Source of the DNA: CAJCIS01 sp965276755
GTDB lineage: Bacteria > Pseudomonadota > Alphaproteobacteria > Acetobacterales > Acetobacteraceae
Reading direction: 5' to 3'
Assembly (NCBI GenBank): GCA_965276755.1
Contig: OZ255625.1
Location: forward strand, 1,488,001 to 1,552,000
Length of the DNA stretch: 64,000 nucleotides
The notes under the pieces are model-generated. The model was given only the letters and a program-made list of their open reading frames with translations. It did not search any database and was not told the DNA's origin. The position numbers were made by a program, and so were the translations under genes. Shown piece after piece: positions 1 to 8,362 of the stretch. Numbering within the stretch: position 1 is the stretch's first letter; each line of letters begins with the position of its first letter.

Positions 1-638
1 CCCACGGCGGGGATCAGCGTCTGCCCCAGCGGGTCGAAGGCCACACCGCTCTGGCGCAGCAGCGCGGGTGCGGCAACCAGCAGCATGACGATCAGGATGC
101 CGTAGCGCTCCAGGCCGGCCCAGGCGATCGCGGCGCGCCGCGGCAGGATGCCGACCATGATGCGCCCGCCATCCAGCGGCGGCAGGGGCAACAGGTTGAA
201 GATGCCCAGCACCAGGTTGAAGGTCATGAACTTGATGGTCACGTCCTCACCCCAACGCGGCAGATGCGGCAGCAGAAGCAGGTGGGCGGCGAGAAAGGCG
301 AGCGTCACATTCATGGCCGGGCCGGCCAGCGCCACAAGCGCCATCATCTGCCGTGGAGCGCGGAAACGGCTGGGGTCGATCGGCACGGGCTTGGCCCAGC
401 CGAACATGAAGATGACACGGCCCAGGGTGGCGATCTGGCTCAGCAGCAGCAGGCCAGGCAGCAGCAGAGTGCCGACGCGATCGACATGGCGCAGCGGATT
501 GAGCGAGAGGCGGCCGGCGCGGCGCGCCGTGTCATCGCCCAGCGCCAGGGCCGCAAAGCCGTGGGCAAGCTCGTGCAGGATGATCGCGGTAGCAGCCAGG
601 GCGATGTAGATCGCCAGATTGGGCAGCATGCCGATCAT
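1..638 (-). CDS. Site-2 protease family membrane metalloprotease (partial, runs off left edge)
   Basis: Inner-membrane zinc protease of the M50/site-2 protease family, which cleaves substrates within or beside the membrane. The reading frame from ATG at 638 begins MIGMLPNLAIYIAL; a hydrophobic stretch at residues 8-21 runs directly into the zinc motif HELAHG (residues 22-27). The second family signature, NLLPLPPLDGGR, lies near residue 150 and contains the Asp zinc ligand. More membrane segments follow, and the C-terminus lies outside the window. The start overlaps the nagZ stop by 4 bp (ATGA), so translation is probably coupled to nagZ. The substrate is unknown. The short form resembles archaeal/bacterial group III S2P proteins rather than RseP, because no PDZ domain is visible in the part present. 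Confidence 0.9.
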   Translation of the reverse strand, partial: MIGMLPNLAIYIALAATAIILHELAHGFAALALGDDTARRAGRLSLNPLRHVDRVGTLLLPGLLLLSQIATLGRVIFMFGWAKPVPIDPSRFRAPRQMMALVALAGPAMNVTLAFLAAHLLLLPHLPRWGEDVTIKFMTFNLVLGIFNLLPLPPLDGGRIMVGILPRRAAIAWAGLERYGILIVMLLVAAPALLRQSGVAFDPLGQTLIPAV

Positions 639-1696
639 GCCAGCAGGCTTGTGCGCTCGGCGGCCAAGGCGGGGATGTCGAGGTTCATGCGGCTGGAGGT
701 GGCCATCGCGGCCGCGGCGGCAAGGCGTGCGCGCGTGGCCGGTGGCATGGGCGGGATGGTGGCAAGCACGGATTCCGTCTCTGCGAGCACGCCCGAACAA
801 TGCAGCGCCACGTCGCAGCCCGCAGCCAGCGCGCGGGCGGCGCGCTCGCCCGGGGTGCCGGTGAGCGCGTTCATGGCGAGATCATCGGTCGTCAGTACGC
901 CGTCGAAACCAAGAGCGCGAATGGCCCGGATCAGGCTGGAGGACTGGGTAGCAGGGTTGTGCATGTCCTGCGCTGTGTAGCGGATATGGGCGGTCATCAT
1001 CCAGGGCAGCCACGCATTCGCGCGAAACGGGATCAGATCGGCGTCCGACACATTGTTGAGCTCGGGCAATTGGTGGTGGCTGTCGGCGCGGGCGCGGCCA
1101 TGGCCTGGGGCATGCTTGCCGACTGGCTGGACGCCGGCGGCGAGCAGGCCGCGCGCGGTGGCCCTTCCCAAGGCGGCGACGGCGAGCGGGTCGGGCGAAA
1201 AGGCGCGATCGCCGATCACGTTGTGGCCAGCGGGGTCGGCGACGTCCAGCACCGGGGCTGCGGCGACGTCAAGGCCGGCATCTCGGCACTGGGCGCCGAT
1301 CAGCGCGCCGGTGATCCAGCCGGCCCGCAGGCCAGCCGGGGCGTTGCGCGCATGCAGGTCGCCGATGGTGCGTGCCGGCGGGTGGGCCGCCCAGTGCGGC
1401 GGGCGGAGGCGCGCGACGCGGCCGCCTTCCTGGTCCACCATGATGAGAACGCCGGGCAGTAATTCACGAAGGCTTGCAGTCAGTGCAGCGAGTTGCTCGG
1501 GATCGGCGATGTTGCGGGCAAATAAGATGATGCCGCAGGGGGCGTAATGCCGAATAAGGTCGTGTTCGGAAGTTCGCAGAAAAAGGCCGGAGATTCCGAT
1601 GATTGCTGGCGCCCGAAGAAGGGCAAGGGGCGCTGCCCCGTCGCCACCGGCGCTTGAACCGGTGGCGCTTTGGTGGCGACCCCCCGCTAAGGACAA
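635..1696 (-). CDS. nagZ: Beta-N-acetylhexosaminidase (NagZ-type, GH3)
   Basis: Cytoplasmic glycosidase that removes N-acetylglucosamine from muropeptides during peptidoglycan recycling. The GH3 fold is clear: IIGISGL at the start of the barrel, MVDQEGGRVARLR, and the loop motif KHAPGHG near residue 195 (family KHFPGHG) with D-S-H following. TTDDLAM carries the expected nucleophile Asp. The start is doubtful. The frame opens with TTG at 1696 inside a degenerate family B repeat, so the first ~28 residues (to PLALLR) look repeat-derived, and no in-frame ATG or GTG lies closer to the conserved part. Downstream of the SPOR protein and argS on the same strand; the stop overlaps the site-2 protease start. 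Confidence 0.9.
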   Translation of the reverse strand: MSLAGGRHQSATGSSAGGDGAAPLALLRAPAIIGISGLFLRTSEHDLIRHYAPCGIILFARNIADPEQLAALTASLRELLPGVLIMVDQEGGRVARLRPPHWAAHPPARTIGDLHARNAPAGLRAGWITGALIGAQCRDAGLDVAAAPVLDVADPAGHNVIGDRAFSPDPLAVAALGRATARGLLAAGVQPVGKHAPGHGRARADSHHQLPELNNVSDADLIPFRANAWLPWMMTAHIRYTAQDMHNPATQSSSLIRAIRALGFDGVLTTDDLAMNALTGTPGERAARALAAGCDVALHCSGVLAETESVLATIPPMPPATRARLAAAAAMATSSRMNLDIPALAAERTSLLA

Positions 1697-1710
1697 GTCC
1701 TTAGAACCTT
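1622..1710. repeat. Family B dyad repeat, degenerate copy
   Basis: Contains the family elements gcaaggggcgctgcccc, gctaaggacaagtcctta and gaaccttt, matching the copy at 46.98-47.04 kb in reverse orientation. It overlaps the 5' end of nagZ and forms the apparent N-terminus of that protein. It sits between nagZ and the SPOR gene. Confidence 0.6.
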
Positions 1711-1714
1711 TGAT

Positions 1715-2464
1715 TTAGAAGGCGGCAATCGAACAATCGGTGCCGTGCTCGTGCATTTTGGTGCAGAAGCTGGTGGCTTCGCCTACCGTGCCGAAGCCGG
1801 CGGTGCGTAGGCGCCACATCTTGCGGCCAGCGATCTGCGCGGACGTAATCTCAGGCCGGCGGCCGCCTAGCAGATCGGGCGCGCGCTTCAGCAGGCCATC
1901 CCAGTCGTGGCGCGCGGCCGCTTCGTCTGTAAAGGCAGCCAGTTGCACGGCCGGACCCGAGAGCACTGGTTTCAACGCGGGTGGCAACCGCGTGGGTGCC
2001 GCCACGGGCACGCTCATCAGCGCGCTGGCGCGCTGCACCGGCGGCGGCGCCGCGATCTTGGTTTCGGCGAGCTTTTCGACATGCGCGGTCTCGGCTGCCT
2101 GATGCGCCAGCTCCTTTTTTACCGCGCGCAATTGGGCGCGCAGTGCGTTGATCTGCGGCTGCTCGGCCGCCGGTGCCAGCGCTTGGTTGGCATCACCGCC
2201 CGGGTTGAAGTCAGCACCCGTCACCTGCATGCCGCCGGCATCGATCGGCTTGATACGCACGGGGCCGGCTTCTGCCTGCACGATCGGCACGCCGCTGTGG
2301 TGGTGGCCCAGCAGCGCGCTGCCGGCCAGCACCAGCACGATCGCGCCGCCAAGTCCGGCCGCAATCATGCCGATGCGCTGGATGTCCGGGCTGATGCGGC
2401 GCGCCGTCCTTGCCGGGCGATAGCTGGGGCGGAAGCCCTCTCTGGTCATGTCGATCTGGGCCAT
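1715..2464 (-). CDS. SPOR domain-containing inner-membrane protein
   Basis: Bitopic protein of 249 residues. A short basic cytoplasmic N-terminus is followed by one membrane segment at about residues 32-51, a Pro/Ala-rich and partly coiled periplasmic linker (a Glu/Lys/Ala stretch around residues 105-135), and a C-terminal SPOR domain of about 75 residues (from VQLAAF). SPOR domains bind denuded peptidoglycan glycan strands at the division septum. It lies 3 bp from argS and just upstream of nagZ, an arrangement common in alphaproteobacteria, and is probably co-transcribed with both. A role in septal wall remodelling is inferred from the domain only. Confidence 0.85.
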   Translation of the reverse strand: MAQIDMTREGFRPSYRPARTARRISPDIQRIGMIAAGLGGAIVLVLAGSALLGHHHSGVPIVQAEAGPVRIKPIDAGGMQVTGADFNPGGDANQALAPAAEQPQINALRAQLRAVKKELAHQAAETAHVEKLAETKIAAPPPVQRASALMSVPVAAPTRLPPALKPVLSGPAVQLAAFTDEAAARHDWDGLLKRAPDLLGGRRPEITSAQIAGRKMWRLRTAGFGTVGEATSFCTKMHEHGTDCSIAAF

Positions 2465-2467
2465 GGT

Positions 2468-4252
2468 TCAGCGCAACTCCTCGACCGGTGTCACCCCTAG
2501 AACCGCCAGACCCGAGGCGATTACGCTAGCCGTGGCCTGCACCAAGGCCAGGCGGGCAAGCGTGCCTGCCGGGTCAAGCTCCTGGATGAATCGGAGGGTG
2601 GTCTGATCCCGCCCCCGGTTCCACAGCATATGAAAGTCGGCCGCCAAGTCATAGAGAAAAAACGCAATCCTGTGCGGTTCTCTCGCTTGTGCAGCGCCCT
2701 CTACGGTGCGCGGCCACTGGATCAGGCGGCGCAGCATGGCGAGTTCGGAGGCATCATCCAGAGCATCCAAGGTGGTGGCGGCGAGCGACTCGGGGGTGAG
2801 AGCGTCCGCGCCGAAGGTTTCGGTGGCCAGGCGCAGAACCGAGCGGCAGCGGGCGTGGGCGTACTGGACGTAGAAGACTGGGTTTTCGCGGGTTTGGGCA
2901 ACGGCGAGATCGAGGTCGAATTCCATCTGCGCGTCGGGCTTGCGCATGAGCATCGTGAAACGGACGGCATCCCGCCCGACTTCTTCGAGCAGGTCGCGCA
3001 ACGTCACGAAGGTGCCGGCGCGCTTGCTCATGCGCACGGCCTGCCCGGCGCGGATCACGTGCACGATCTGGCAGAGCAGAATTTCGAAGGTCTGGCCGTG
3101 ATCGGCGAGCGCGCGGACGCCGGATTTGAGGCGGCTGACGTAGCCGCCGTGATCGGCCCCCCAGACGTCGATCAGGATTTGCGCGCCGCGCGCCATCTTG
3201 TCGGCGTGATAGGCAAGGTCGTTGGCGAAGTAGGTGTTGCTGCCGTCGCTTTTGCGAAGCGCGCGATCTACGTCATCGCCGAATTGGGTGGCGCGGAAGA
3301 GGGTTTGCGCGCGGGGCTCCCAGTCTTCTTGGGTCTTGCCTTTGGGGGGATCTAGCACGCCTTCGTAGATCAGGCCTTTTTGCGTCAGCGTTTCGACGAT
3401 GGCTTTGGTGGCGCCGCTGGCAAGAAGCGCGGCCTCGCTGAAGAAGGTTTCGTGGGTAACGCCGAGGAGGGCCAGATCCTCGCGGATGCCGGCGAGAAGG
3501 GTGGCGATGGCGAAATCGCGCACCGTGTTCAGCCAGTGGTCGGGCGGGGCGATGGTGGCGCCGGGGCCGGCCAGGGTAGGGCCGTGGGCGGCGGCGAGCG
3601 CCTCGCCGATCGGGATCAGGTAGTCGCCGCCATATTGGAGGCCGTCTGGGGTGGCTTGGGCGAAGGCTTCCTGGGTGAGCGTGGTGCCTAGCGCCTGGAG
3701 GTAGCGCCAATAGGCGGCCCAGGCGAGGGCCACGACCTGGTTGCCGGAATCGTTGACGTAGAACTCGCGTGTGACGGAAAAGCCTGCTTTGGCAAGCAGG
3801 TTTGCCAAGGCGTCACCCACGACCGCACCTCGGCAATGGCCGATATGCAGGGGGCCGGTAGGATTGGCGGAGACGTATTCGACGTTGACCGTGATGCCGG
3901 CGCCAAACGTGGCGTCGCCGTAGGCGGTGCCGGCGCGCAGGATGTCGGGCAGGGCGGTGCGCAGGGCGCGCGGGTGGAGGCGGATATTGACGAAGCCGGG
4001 GCCGGCGGGGGCAACGTGGGCGATTGCGGGGTGGGCCGCAAGCGCGGCGGCGACGATAGCGGCGATATCGGCGGGTTTGACGCGGGCGGCACGCGCGGTG
4101 ACGAGGGCGGCGTTGGTTGCCATGTCGCCGTGGGCGGGATCACGATTGGGGGTGATTTCGATGCGGTCGGTGGCGTCGGCAGACAGGTCGGGGTAGGCGG
4201 CGGCGAGGCTGGCAACGATCGCCGCGCGCAGATCGGCATAGAGGTTGGTCAC
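2468..4252 (-). CDS. argS: Arginyl-tRNA synthetase
   Basis: Class I aminoacyl-tRNA synthetase charging tRNA-Arg. The N-terminal additional domain is followed by the HIGH signature in NPTGPLHIGHCRGA, then the KMSKS-like loop VRMSKRAGT, and the C-terminal anticodon-binding DALR domain ending at VEELR. I prefer the GTG start at 4252 (VTNLYADLRAAI, with AGGA 8 nt upstream) because it matches the usual N-terminus and gives 594 residues, normal for the family. An ATG at 4309 in the same frame would add 19 unrelated residues. First gene of the argS-SPOR-nagZ-protease run. Confidence 0.95.
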   Translation of the reverse strand: MTNLYADLRAAIVASLAAAYPDLSADATDRIEITPNRDPAHGDMATNAALVTARAARVKPADIAAIVAAALAAHPAIAHVAPAGPGFVNIRLHPRALRTALPDILRAGTAYGDATFGAGITVNVEYVSANPTGPLHIGHCRGAVVGDALANLLAKAGFSVTREFYVNDSGNQVVALAWAAYWRYLQALGTTLTQEAFAQATPDGLQYGGDYLIPIGEALAAAHGPTLAGPGATIAPPDHWLNTVRDFAIATLLAGIREDLALLGVTHETFFSEAALLASGATKAIVETLTQKGLIYEGVLDPPKGKTQEDWEPRAQTLFRATQFGDDVDRALRKSDGSNTYFANDLAYHADKMARGAQILIDVWGADHGGYVSRLKSGVRALADHGQTFEILLCQIVHVIRAGQAVRMSKRAGTFVTLRDLLEEVGRDAVRFTMLMRKPDAQMEFDLDLAVAQTRENPVFYVQYAHARCRSVLRLATETFGADALTPESLAATTLDALDDASELAMLRRLIQWPRTVEGAAQAREPHRIAFFLYDLAADFHMLWNRGRDQTTLRFIQELDPAGTLARLALVQATASVIASGLAVLGVTPVEELR

Positions 4253-4371
4253 GGGAGCGGGTCCTGACGGGTCGGATGCGATGCAGCAAAATGGGGCGGG
4301 GCGCAACATGGGCGTGGACAGGGCCTACGGCTGCGGCGATCTTCCGATTATTGAGACTTCAGACTGATCTT

Positions 4372-4500
4372 GCGGCCGCCCGTGCTGCGTAATTTCGCGT
4401 CATGGTCCGCGTTCAAGGCTGATTGCGAGGTCAATCGCTTCATCGGCGGCATGCAATCGCCCCAGGCTGCGTGGCAGGGGATGGCCGCCATTGCGGGAAG
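4372..4500 (+). pseudogene. GNAT acetyltransferase remnant
   Basis: A short plus-strand frame reads ...RNFASWSAFKADCEVNRF followed by IGGMQSPQAAWQGMAAIAG. This resembles the N-terminal third of RimJ/RimL-type GNAT proteins (W..DPEV.RFIGG....AW..MA...G). The match then ends and no acetyl-CoA-binding half follows. There is no credible start. I read it as a truncated relic in an AT-richer strip of decayed genes; the similarity is from memory of the family, not an alignment. Confidence 0.45.
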
Positions 4501-4526
4501 ATCGCTCCCAATCCATTCCTGCATTC

Positions 4527-4826
4527 GGCGATTAGACCGCAGATGTCGATTGCGATGACGTTCTGGATCTGACTGAAGCGACCGTCCTCCGCCTCCGTGA
4601 GATATTTGTATCCACATTGGCGTGTCCTTGGAAGGATCTCGCAACGCTTGGCAAGACGCCGCCCGGCTGGACGTTATGGCGACGCCTTGTCGCGGAGGGT
4701 TTCGGAGATCATTGTTCCGGGTTTGCGGCCGGCCGGCATCGGTCAGTCGATCGTCCACATCGAGTGCGTATCGTTGATGAAGAACGCAGGTTGCGAAAAG
4801 ATGACAAATCATGGCTTCAGTAGTGG
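4527..4826 (+). pseudogene. RES-domain toxin remnant (C-terminal part, frameshifted)
   Basis: The frame ending with TAG at 4824-4826 encodes VLDLTEATVLRLREIFVST, GKTPPGWTLWRRLVAEGFGD and PHRVRIVDEERRL. These match the C-terminal half of RES-family toxins (GKTPPSW..ADRLIAEG..G..VPSFA...HRVRVID..GRLP). The piece between reads better in another frame (EIIVPGLRPAG), suggesting two compensating frameshifts. The N-terminal RES core and any Xre-type antitoxin are missing. RES toxins degrade NAD+; this copy cannot be functional. Confidence 0.5.
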
Positions 4827-4899
4827 CCCGCGCAAACGACCGTGAATGACCGAGGGCCTTGGCGGGTAGACTAAACACCAGGAAAACGAAGGGTCGTTC

Positions 4900-5523
4900 A
4901 TGCATAAAGGGTCTTGCTTGTGCGGCGCGGTTACGTTTGAAGTGCAGGGTAATCTTGCCGGACCAGACGCTTGTCACTGCGGCATGTGCCGAAAGCAATC
5001 GGGCCATTATTTCGTCTCTACCGACGTCGCGCGATCGGCGGTGACGATCCGCGGTGAGGACAACGTCAGCTGGTATCAGTCATCGGACAAGGCGCGGCGG
5101 GGCTTTTGTTCGATCTGCGGCTCGTCTTTGTTCTGGGACCCGCTGTTCGACGACTGGATTGGTCTTGCAATGGGTGCCTTCGATACGCCGACGGAAACGC
5201 ATCTTGTGGTGCACATCTTTATCGCCGACAAGGGCGACTACTATGAAGTTAGCGACGGTGTAAAACAATTCCAGCAGCTCCGCTGTAGGTGGTCGGATTT
5301 CCCTTGCCAAACCCCACATTTACTCGCCAGAAGGGAGCGTTCTTGCCAAATCTTAAAGCTTCGCTCTTGCGAGTGTGTAATAACCAAACTACAGCAGCGA
5401 TGGGAGTTGGTCAAATCAGCGATCGAATTTGGCTTGACTGCTTTCGGCCGAAATCTAGGCTCGGGTTACCATCTTACGCATTTATCGTTGCAACAACCTC
5501 ATTTAAGTGGCCGTATCTTGTAG
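4900..5523 (+). CDS. GFA/CENP-V family zinc protein with read-through C-terminus
   Basis: GFA-fold protein (glutathione-dependent formaldehyde-activating enzyme-like). Zinc ligands are visible in KGSCLCGAV, CHCGMCRKQSG and CSICGSSLFW. The family usually ends near residue 125-135, here at DGVKQFQQ, but the frame runs on for about 80 more residues of Cys/Arg-rich sequence with no family resemblance. A small deletion that removed the natural stop is the likely explanation. The substrate is unknown; most GFA-domain proteins are not true formaldehyde enzymes. It sits in a strip of degraded genes, so functionality is uncertain. Confidence 0.7.
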   Translation: MHKGSCLCGAVTFEVQGNLAGPDACHCGMCRKQSGHYFVSTDVARSAVTIRGEDNVSWYQSSDKARRGFCSICGSSLFWDPLFDDWIGLAMGAFDTPTETHLVVHIFIADKGDYYEVSDGVKQFQQLRCRWSDFPCQTPHLLARRERSCQILKLRSCECVITKLQQRWELVKSAIEFGLTAFGRNLGSGYHLTHLSLQQPHLSGRIL

Positions 5524-6559
5524 CCGCCACCTGCGTGGCTGCAGTCGGAACGCTGCCAGCGACCGGCGCGTATCGTGCTATTTTCCGAATTCTTTCCTAT
5601 CCGCTCATCCCAGCCCTGCTGATTGTGGGACTGATGTTGCTTAATTTATGCCTGTATCCAGCGACACGTCTTACCGCGCACCCAAGTACCGGACCGGATG
5701 CCATGATTGTTGCCTCTAAGGCGTCTGCTGGAGGGAAACGACCCCTATTCAGGGCAGCTCTGGGACGGCGCTTCTATAAGTCCGGGGCCTGGTTGGTGGC
5801 TTCTGAATGCGCCACTGACAGGCTTTTCGTCGATTGCCTTGCTCTGCCCAGTGTGGCTTTGGGTAGCCGCAGTACTGACAGCCCAGCGAAATGTTTTATC
5901 CGCCAGCTTCTTCCTTATTACGCTCTTCACCTCACAGGACTTCATTGCACAGAGTGTTTCTGGACACGACATATTCGCGGTGAATATTGCGGCGTGCGTG
6001 TTATGTCTGCTGGCTGAAAAAGCTGCTTCCGGACGGGCACCGGTCATACCGGTGTCCATATTGGCTGGCGTTGTAACAACTGCGCGTGCACCCCTCATCG
6101 TACTCATCTCGGTTATAGGACTTGGTATCTTGCGCCGTAACCGCCCGGCCGGCTGGCGATTCGTGTGGGTTGCGGCAGGGGTTGCTAGTTCATTTCATCT
6201 CCTATTCGCGTGCTGGGCGGCCTTGGACTATTCGTTCTATCAGCCACTACATGTGTTCGGGCGAGCGCACGGGGGAGCGAGGCCACTATCTATCACAATT
6301 AGCGCCATTGCGGCCCGCCGCTGCGGGGTGGATTTTTAGGTATGTTCACGAAGATTCTGCTCAGCTCGTGTTTTGTTGCTGGTTGATCGAGTTTTGGCTA
6401 TTTGCTCCAATTGGTTTCGGCGAGCTTGTAAATGTCAATAAACTGCACATATCAACCTGGGAAGGCAGAAACTATGTTGCCTGGTCTCTACCATTGCTAT
6501 GCGGCTACTTAGGCTTGCGCTTGGCTGCACGAGCTGAGGGCTTACAGAACAGAGGCTAG
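5400..6559 (+). pseudogene. Frameshifted multi-pass membrane protein (glycosyltransferase-like)
   Basis: Three consecutive frames together encode one polytopic membrane protein. Frame 1 runs from ATG at 5400 to about 5705 with two hydrophobic helices. Frame 2, from about 5707 to 6280, reads LPLRRLLEGNDPYSGQLW and SPGPGWWLL, the luminal loop typical of GT87/DUF2029-like polyprenyl-phosphate glycosyltransferases. Frame 3, from about 6285 to 6559, has two further helices around YVAWSLPLLCGYLGL. Transitions near 5705 and 6280 look like single-base indels. Base composition is clearly more AT-rich than the flanking genes, suggesting acquired DNA that has decayed. Sequencing error is the alternative explanation for the shifts. 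Confidence 0.6.
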
Positions 6560-6563
6560 CTAG

Positions 6564-7367
6564 CTAGAAAGGCTGGGGGGAAGGTGCCCTTCCCTCCAGA
6601 CCCCCCGTCTTCAGTTTGGGTGGTAATAGCGCTGACATTCCTTCTACCGAGGCGCGGGCTTCGTCTGCCGAGAGATCCGCTTGCAGCGTTGCCGTGGCCT
6701 GGTCTGAATGGCCGGCCATAACTTCGGCAAACGCGAAATCCGCGCGTACCTTCGGCGGCACCGGGCCTGTCTCGGTGGCATCACGCAGCATGCCCTCCGC
6801 CTTAATGGGATCGCCATCAAGCGCCATCGACAACGCCATATCGACGCGCGTCGATGTCAGATCGGCATTGGTCGCCAGCGCCCGCGCATACGCCACCTGC
6901 GCCTCCTTGTGCCGCTCCTGCAGATCGAGTGACACGCCAAGATCGGTCAATGCCGCCGCATCATTGGGCGAACGCACGAGAATACCACGAAACAGCGTCT
7001 CCGCCCCGCGCGCATCATCGCGCATGGCCATCTTCGCCAGCCCGATCTGTGCCGGCACCCAGCCCGGATCAATCGACAGCGCGCGACGGTAATCCCCCTC
7101 CCCCATGCGCCTGTTACCCAGCGCCACGTCTGCATCGCCGGCGGCAACCAGGGCCGCCACGTTGCGCGGCTCTACCGAAAGCACACCGCGCGCAATGCCC
7201 GCCGCCGTCGCCGCCTCACCCTCCGCGAGCGCCGCGCGGGCCGTCTTCAGACTGGGCCGATTGGCGTCGCTCTGCGTGTTGCTATGAGCGCCCGCGCAGC
7301 CGGCGAGTGCCGCTGCAAGAACCGTCAAAGCGGCGTTACGCGCTATCTGACCCGAATATGTCGTCAT
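6564..7367 (-). CDS. tadD: Tad pilus assembly TPR lipoprotein (TadD-like)
   Basis: Lipoprotein with tetratricopeptide repeats that acts as pilotin/assembly factor in Tad (Flp) pilus systems. ATG at 7367 gives MTTYSGQIARNAALTVLAAALAGC, a signal peptide with lipobox LAGC. TPR-like helices follow from residue ~45 (AEGEAATAAGIARGVL; GDYRRALSIDPGW). A longer frame to 7445 lacks a signal peptide. The last ~14 residues (from TGGLEG) and the stop codon are translated from a family A repeat copy, so the native C-terminus appears to have been replaced. Last gene of the Tad run. Confidence 0.85.
   Translation of the reverse strand: MTTYSGQIARNAALTVLAAALAGCAGAHSNTQSDANRPSLKTARAALAEGEAATAAGIARGVLSVEPRNVAALVAAGDADVALGNRRMGEGDYRRALSIDPGWVPAQIGLAKMAMRDDARGAETLFRGILVRSPNDAAALTDLGVSLDLQERHKEAQVAYARALATNADLTSTRVDMALSMALDGDPIKAEGMLRDATETGPVPPKVRADFAFAEVMAGHSDQATATLQADLSADEARASVEGMSALLPPKLKTGGLEGRAPSPQPF
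6566..6612. repeat. Family A dyad repeat, single unit (A1)
   Basis: aaggctggggggaaggtgcc then tccagaccccccgtcttc; a degenerate half-element lying on the tadD stop codon. Confidence 0.8.
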
Positions 7368-7389
7368 GCGTAGGGTTCCTTGTTTGACA

Positions 7390-8334
7390 TTATTTGCCCG
7401 GGAACATCCGGCTGACGCGAACGCCCGCCGGCCCACCCACGACAATGAAAATGGTGGGCAGGATGAACAGGATCATCGGCATCGTCAGCAGCACCGGCAG
7501 GCGCGCCGCCTTCTCCTCGTATTTCGTCAACATATCCATGCGCATTTCAGACGCGAGCACACGCAAGGCGTGCGTCAGCGGTGTGCCGAACTGCATTGTC
7601 TGGACCAGCGTTGAAGCGAAACGCCTCATCGTATCCAGCCCCGTGCGTTCGCCTAGCGCGGTCAAAGCGGCTCGCCTGTCGGTGCCGATGCGCAACTCGC
7701 TGGCGCAGACGGCGAGCTCCTCGCTGACCGCCTTGTTGGCCGCGGCGAATTCGAGTGCGACGCGCTCGATCGCATTCTCCAGCGCAAGACCCGCCTGCGC
7801 ACAGATCACCATCATGTCCAGCGCATCGGGCAGGCCGCGTTCGACCTTCTTCAGATGCGCCGCCCGCATCTGCTTGAGCACGAAATCCGGTCCCAGCAGC
7901 CCGATGACAAACGCCAAACCCGTCCCCGCCCAGTGCGTCATGGGCGTGACTTTGCCCGCGAGCGTAAACCACGCCATCACCGGCAGCAGCACGCTGCCCA
8001 GCACTTTGCTGCCGACAAAGAGGCCAAGTCCGCGCCCGCCGCGCCAGCCCGCCTGGGCCAGGGTCTGTTCGAATTCCGCACGCGTGGCAGCAGGAAGCAA
8101 TCCGCTGCGCGCCAGCGCCGAACCTACGCGGGCCACGAGATCGACCGCACTCGTCCGGCCTTCGCCGCGAATTGCCGAATCGGCCGCCACCGGCAGATTG
8201 GGATTTGTCACGCCTGTCAGGCGCGTCTTGATTTTCTCCTGGTGCTCCATCGCGCGCATCAGCAGAACCGATCCGCCGATGAAGGTCGCCGCAAGTCCGC
8301 ACAGCATCAAAGGCGATACGGCAAACCCGTTCAT
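7390..8334 (-). CDS. tadC: Tad secretion inner-membrane platform protein TadC (T2SS F family)
   Basis: One of the two polytopic platform proteins of the Tad pilus machine; pairs with TadB and couples to the CpaF ATPase. 314 residues: an N-terminal membrane helix (residues ~8-26), two more around residues 125-165, the cytoplasmic type II secretion F domain (PDALDMMVICAQAGLALENAI through GTPLTHALRVLASEMR), and a final helix near PVLLTMPMILFILPTIFIV. Ends MFPGK. It is 28 bp downstream of tadB on the same strand. Confidence 0.93.
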   Translation of the reverse strand: MNGFAVSPLMLCGLAATFIGGSVLLMRAMEHQEKIKTRLTGVTNPNLPVAADSAIRGEGRTSAVDLVARVGSALARSGLLPAATRAEFEQTLAQAGWRGGRGLGLFVGSKVLGSVLLPVMAWFTLAGKVTPMTHWAGTGLAFVIGLLGPDFVLKQMRAAHLKKVERGLPDALDMMVICAQAGLALENAIERVALEFAAANKAVSEELAVCASELRIGTDRRAALTALGERTGLDTMRRFASTLVQTMQFGTPLTHALRVLASEMRMDMLTKYEEKAARLPVLLTMPMILFILPTIFIVVGGPAGVRVSRMFPGK

Positions 8335-8362
8335 CAGACCAACCCTTCCGCCGCGGCGCGCA

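Noticed and set aside
4348..5007. 219-codon minus-strand ORF between argS and the GFA gene
   Set aside because: It runs antisense to the GNAT and RES remnants and to the start of the GFA gene, and has no recognisable domain.
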